From Oscillospiraceae bacterium (GTDB lineage Bacteria > Bacillota > Clostridia > Oscillospirales > Ruminococcaceae): a DNA stretch of 6,936 bases. This document shows positions 4,272 to 6,936 of this stretch, one piece after another; position 1 is the stretch's first letter, and every line of letters begins with the position of its first letter. The notes below the pieces were generated by a model, which had not been told where the DNA came from, searched no databases, and saw only the letters and a list, made by a program, of their open reading frames with translations. The stretch covers positions 1-6,936 of the forward strand of contig CAAGCE010000296.1 of assembly GCA_900768245.1 (NCBI GenBank). The letters run 5' to 3'. Position numbers and translations under genes: made by a program.

Positions 4272-6680
4272 ATGAATTTCGGACATTTTGATCTGGATAA
4301 AAAAGAATACGTTATCACTAACCCTGCAACTCCGGCACCTTGGGTAAATTACCTCGGTTCACCTGAGTACGGCGCAATCATTTCAAACAACGCAGCAGGC
4401 TACAGCTTCGTTAAATCAGGCGCAAACGGACGTATCCTCCGCTACCGCTTCAATTCAAATATGGCTCTTCCGGGAAGATATATCTACATCAGAGATAACG
4501 AAACCCATGACTACTGGTCTGCTTCATGGCAGCCTGTCGGCAAGCCTCTTGACAAGTATAAGAGCGAATGCCGCCACGGTACAGCTTACACAGTTATCTC
4601 AGCTGATTATGCAGATGTTCATTCCGAGGTCACATATTATGTTCCTCTCAACAAAACATATGAAGTATGGAGAGCTATCATCACAAATACTTCAAGCCAG
4701 GCTAAGCAGCTCTCAGTTTACGGCTTCTGCGAATTCACAAATGAAAACAACTACGAGCAGGATCAGGTAAACCTCCAGTATACACAGTTCATCACAAGAA
4801 CAACATTTGAAGAAAATAAGATCCTTCAGCATATCAACGAAAACAGCGGCAAGGACGAAACAGGTTCTAACCACAGAGAACGTTTCTTCGGTATGGTAGG
4901 TGCTGACATCTGCGGATATAACGGCTCACTCGACCACTTCATCGGCGGCTACCGCACATACAGCAACCCGATCGCTGTTGAAAGCGGCAGATGCGACAAT
5001 GTTCTCAACTACAATGCAAATGCCTGCGGCGCACTCCAGTCTGCTATAACACTCGGTGCAGGCGGAACTATCGAGCTTATCTACGTTGTAGGTCAGAAGG
5101 ACAATGCCGAAGCAACAGCTATCCTCAATGAATACAAAACTCCGGGTAAAGTCGACGCTGAGATCAAGGAGCTCAAGAGCTTCTGGCACAGCAAGCTGGA
5201 CAATTTCCAGGTAAAGACACCAAACGACGCATTCAACAATATGATAAACGTTTGGAACGCATATAACTGCTTCATCACATTCATCTGGTCAAGAGCAGCA
5301 TCATTCATCTACTGCGGACTCAGAAACGGCTACGGCTACCGTGATACAGTTCAGGATATCCAGGGTATCATTCATCTTGATCCTGAGCTTGCAGCAGACA
5401 AGATCCGCTTTATGCTCTCCGCACAGGTAGACAACGGCGCAGGTCTCCCGCTCGTTAAGTTCGACCATAACGCAGGTCACGAGACCTGCCCTGACGAAAA
5501 CGACGAAAACTCTGTATACGCTAAGGAAACAGGACATCCGTCTTACCGTGCAGATGACGCACTCTGGCTCTTCCCAACAATTGTTAAGTATATCGGCGAA
5601 AGCGGCAACAAGGGCTTCCTTGATGAAGTTATCGTATACTCCAACGGCGGCGAAGGCACAGTTTACGACCACCTTAAGAGAGCTATCCACTTCTCAATGA
5701 CACACCTCGGCGACCACCATATGCCTGCCGGTCTCCACGCTGACTGGAACGACTGCCTCAGAATGGGTAAGAAGGGTGAATCAACATTCGTTGCATTCCA
5801 GCTTTATTACGCAATGACAGTCCTCAAGGGCTATGCAGTTGAAAAGGGCGATACAGAATACGTTGCATACCTTGATAAGGTACAGGGCGAACTCGGCGAC
5901 TCACTCAGCAAGTGCTGGGACGACGACAGATGGATCAGAGGTATCCGTGAAGACGGCGTAGTAGTAGGCGCAAAGAAAGACCCTGAAGCTAATATGTGGC
6001 TCAACCCACAGAGCTGGGGCGTTATCTCAGGCTTTGCAAATAAGGATCAGGCTGAAAAGTCCCTTAACTCCGTACACGAGATCCTCAATACACCATACGG
6101 CGTAAAGCTTCTCGAACCACCATATGTAAAGCACTATTTCGACGGCGCACTTATGCACATCTTCAATCCTGATACAAAGGAAAACGGCGGTATCTTCTCA
6201 CAGTCACAGGGCTGGATCATTCTTGCTGAATCCCTTTGCGGACACGGAAACAGAGCATTTGAATACTTCCTCGAATCCTCACCTGCAGCACTCAATGACA
6301 AAGCAGAGATCCGAGTTATCGAACCATATGCACACGGTCAGTTCACAGAATCCACACGTTCACCATTTGAAGGCCGTTCACACGTTCATTGGCTCACAGG
6401 TACAGCATCAACAGTTATGGTTGGCTGCGTAGAAGGTATCCTTGGTATGAGACCGAACGCAGAAGGACTTGTAATTGACCCTGCAATTCCATCAGAATGG
6501 GAAAGCTACACAGTAGAAAAGGTATTCCGCGGCAAGCAGCTCAATATGACATTCAACAATCCAAACCACGCAGAAAGCGGCGTTGCATCTATCGTTCTCA
6601 ACGGCAAGAAGCTTGAAGGCAACTTTATCCCTGCATCAGCACTTGAAGATGAAAACGAAGTAGTAGTAACACTTGGCTGA
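4272..6680 (+). CDS. Cellodextrin phosphorylase, GH94 (EC 2.4.1.49)
   Basis: This intact 802-aa cytoplasmic enzyme has no signal peptide. It is predicted to cleave cello-oligosaccharides with phosphate, releasing glucose 1-phosphate and a chain one glucose shorter. The GH94 layout is complete: N-terminal beta-sandwich (about 1-275), helical linker (276-320), catalytic (alpha/alpha)6 barrel (about 320-720) and C-terminal beta domain (725-802). GYGYRDTVQD (353-362) and HADWNDCL match family active-site motifs. W492 and D494 correspond to the sugar-binding Trp and the proton-donor Asp of cellobiose phosphorylases (W488/D490 in Cellvibrio gilvus, from memory). T709-G710 fit the phosphate loop. 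The usual phosphate-binding His is replaced by Q644 in IFSQSQGW, and F631 lies 13 residues before it. Both are features I recall from R. albus cellodextrin phosphorylase (Q646, F633), and they favour this over cellobiose phosphorylase (EC 2.4.1.20), the main alternative, or chitobiose phosphorylase. It has its own promoter and terminator and no sugar transporter or partner enzyme nearby. Codon use is cleaner than in the minus operon, suggesting high expression. Confidence 0.9.
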   Translation: MNFGHFDLDKKEYVITNPATPAPWVNYLGSPEYGAIISNNAAGYSFVKSGANGRILRYRFNSNMALPGRYIYIRDNETHDYWSASWQPVGKPLDKYKSECRHGTAYTVISADYADVHSEVTYYVPLNKTYEVWRAIITNTSSQAKQLSVYGFCEFTNENNYEQDQVNLQYTQFITRTTFEENKILQHINENSGKDETGSNHRERFFGMVGADICGYNGSLDHFIGGYRTYSNPIAVESGRCDNVLNYNANACGALQSAITLGAGGTIELIYVVGQKDNAEATAILNEYKTPGKVDAEIKELKSFWHSKLDNFQVKTPNDAFNNMINVWNAYNCFITFIWSRAASFIYCGLRNGYGYRDTVQDIQGIIHLDPELAADKIRFMLSAQVDNGAGLPLVKFDHNAGHETCPDENDENSVYAKETGHPSYRADDALWLFPTIVKYIGESGNKGFLDEVIVYSNGGEGTVYDHLKRAIHFSMTHLGDHHMPAGLHADWNDCLRMGKKGESTFVAFQLYYAMTVLKGYAVEKGDTEYVAYLDKVQGELGDSLSKCWDDDRWIRGIREDGVVVGAKKDPEANMWLNPQSWGVISGFANKDQAEKSLNSVHEILNTPYGVKLLEPPYVKHYFDGALMHIFNPDTKENGGIFSQSQGWIILAESLCGHGNRAFEYFLESSPAALNDKAEIRVIEPYAHGQFTESTRSPFEGRSHVHWLTGTASTVMVGCVEGILGMRPNAEGLVIDPAIPSEWESYTVEKVFRGKQLNMTFNNPNHAESGVASIVLNGKKLEGNFIPASALEDENEVVVTLG

Positions 6681-6698
6681 TAGAAATAACAGAAACCG

Positions 6699-6735
6699 AA
6701 CAGGACGTTCCGAAAGAGGAGCGTCCTGTTTTTTT
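6699..6735 (+). terminator. Intrinsic terminator of the phosphorylase gene
   Basis: A 13-bp stem (one G-U) pairs 6699-6711 with 6718-6730 around the loop GAAAGA, and further T residues follow to 6735. It starts 18 nt after the TGA stop of the phosphorylase. Together with the promoter at 4173-4201 it makes the gene a single-gene transcript. Confidence 0.93.
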
Positions 6736-6736
6736 G

Positions 6737-6936
6737 TCGGATAAACGGCAGTATAGCAGTATTTCATAGTTTTTTATTTTTTGGGGGACGCGCCCAAATA
6801 AGTGCGAACCCAAAGATAGCAGCCGCGGCGGCAGCAAGGCACAAAAGCGGCTGAACCAAGCAAAAGTAACAGCACACCCATATAAAAGTTTCGGTCAAGC
6901 CTTTTCAAAGGCTTGTGGGAATCCAAAGGGCAAAGC
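6737..6936. other. Non-coding stretch after the phosphorylase
   Basis: No gene with a start and ribosome binding site is visible on either strand. Short inverted repeats are present: TTTGGG/CCCAAA (6780-6785 and 6793-6798) and AGCCGC/GCGGCT (6821-6826 and 6847-6852). A clear palindrome lies at 6896-6915. The stretch looks like intergenic repeat sequence rather than a decayed gene. Confidence 0.5.
6896..6915. repeat. Perfect 9-bp palindromic repeat, part of a longer element cut by the window edge
   Basis: CAAGCCTTT (6896-6904) and AAAGGCTTG (6907-6915) are exact reverse complements around TC. At 6923-6936 the sequence CCAAAGGGCAAAGC looks like the left arm and loop of a second hairpin whose right arm lies outside the window. 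I associate paired hairpins of this kind (AAGCCTTT..AAAGGCTT then CCAAAGGGC..) with interspersed repeats of Clostridia, from general memory. Confidence 0.6.

Noticed and set aside
4136..4318. Minus-strand 60-aa frame antisense to the phosphorylase start
   Set aside because: No Shine-Dalgarno, and it covers the promoter and ribosome binding site of the phosphorylase; composition is that of AT-rich non-coding DNA.
5301..5690. Minus-strand 129-aa frame inside the phosphorylase gene
   Set aside because: Shadow of a codon-biased gene; no start signal and no recognisable protein features.
6625..6837. Minus-strand 70-aa frame across the phosphorylase terminator
   Set aside because: It runs through the terminator hairpin and the 3' end of the gene and has no support as protein.

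Overview
The window looks like chromosomal DNA from a fibre-degrading gut or rumen Clostridium-class bacterium, most likely Ruminococcus or a close relative. The main evidence is the plus-strand GH94 phosphorylase, which carries features I recall from the characterised Ruminococcus albus cellodextrin phosphorylase. The AT-rich intergenic regions, strong AGGAGG-type ribosome binding sites and short palindromic repeats fit the same group. The assignment comes from pattern recognition, not from a database search.

Layout. Positions 1-283 hold no convincing gene. They contain a perfect 14-bp palindromic repeat followed by a short 9-nt tandem repeat. A strong intrinsic terminator at 284-314 reads on the minus strand. 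Positions 315-544 are non-coding and are either a long 3' UTR or a possible small RNA. From 3882 down to 545 a tightly packed minus-strand operon of three genes encodes envelope proteins of unknown function. In transcription order these are a zinc-ribbon multi-pass membrane protein (307 aa), a large lipoprotein with a C-terminal membrane helix and acidic tail (637 aa), and a small N-terminally anchored extracytoplasmic protein (160 aa). The first two genes are 18 nt apart. The last two overlap in a TAATG stop-start, with the Shine-Dalgarno inside the acidic tail codons of the upstream gene.

The divergent intergenic region 3883-4271 holds an imperfect 20-bp inverted repeat (3934-4006), a good sigma-A-type promoter for the minus operon (4010-4038) and a good extended -10 promoter for the plus gene (4173-4201). 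The plus gene (4272-6680, 802 aa) is an intact intracellular GH94 enzyme, best called cellodextrin phosphorylase. It ends in a textbook terminator (6699-6735), so it appears to be monocistronic. Positions 6737-6936 are non-coding and end in a palindromic repeat that runs off the window.

How the genes work together. The phosphorylase would convert imported cello-oligosaccharides plus phosphate to glucose 1-phosphate and a shortened oligosaccharide, saving ATP. The minus-strand trio has no visible link to cellulose metabolism. It looks like an independent membrane-associated module and is the least described part of the window. Adjacency to the phosphorylase is divergent and each side has its own promoter, so a shared function should not be assumed.
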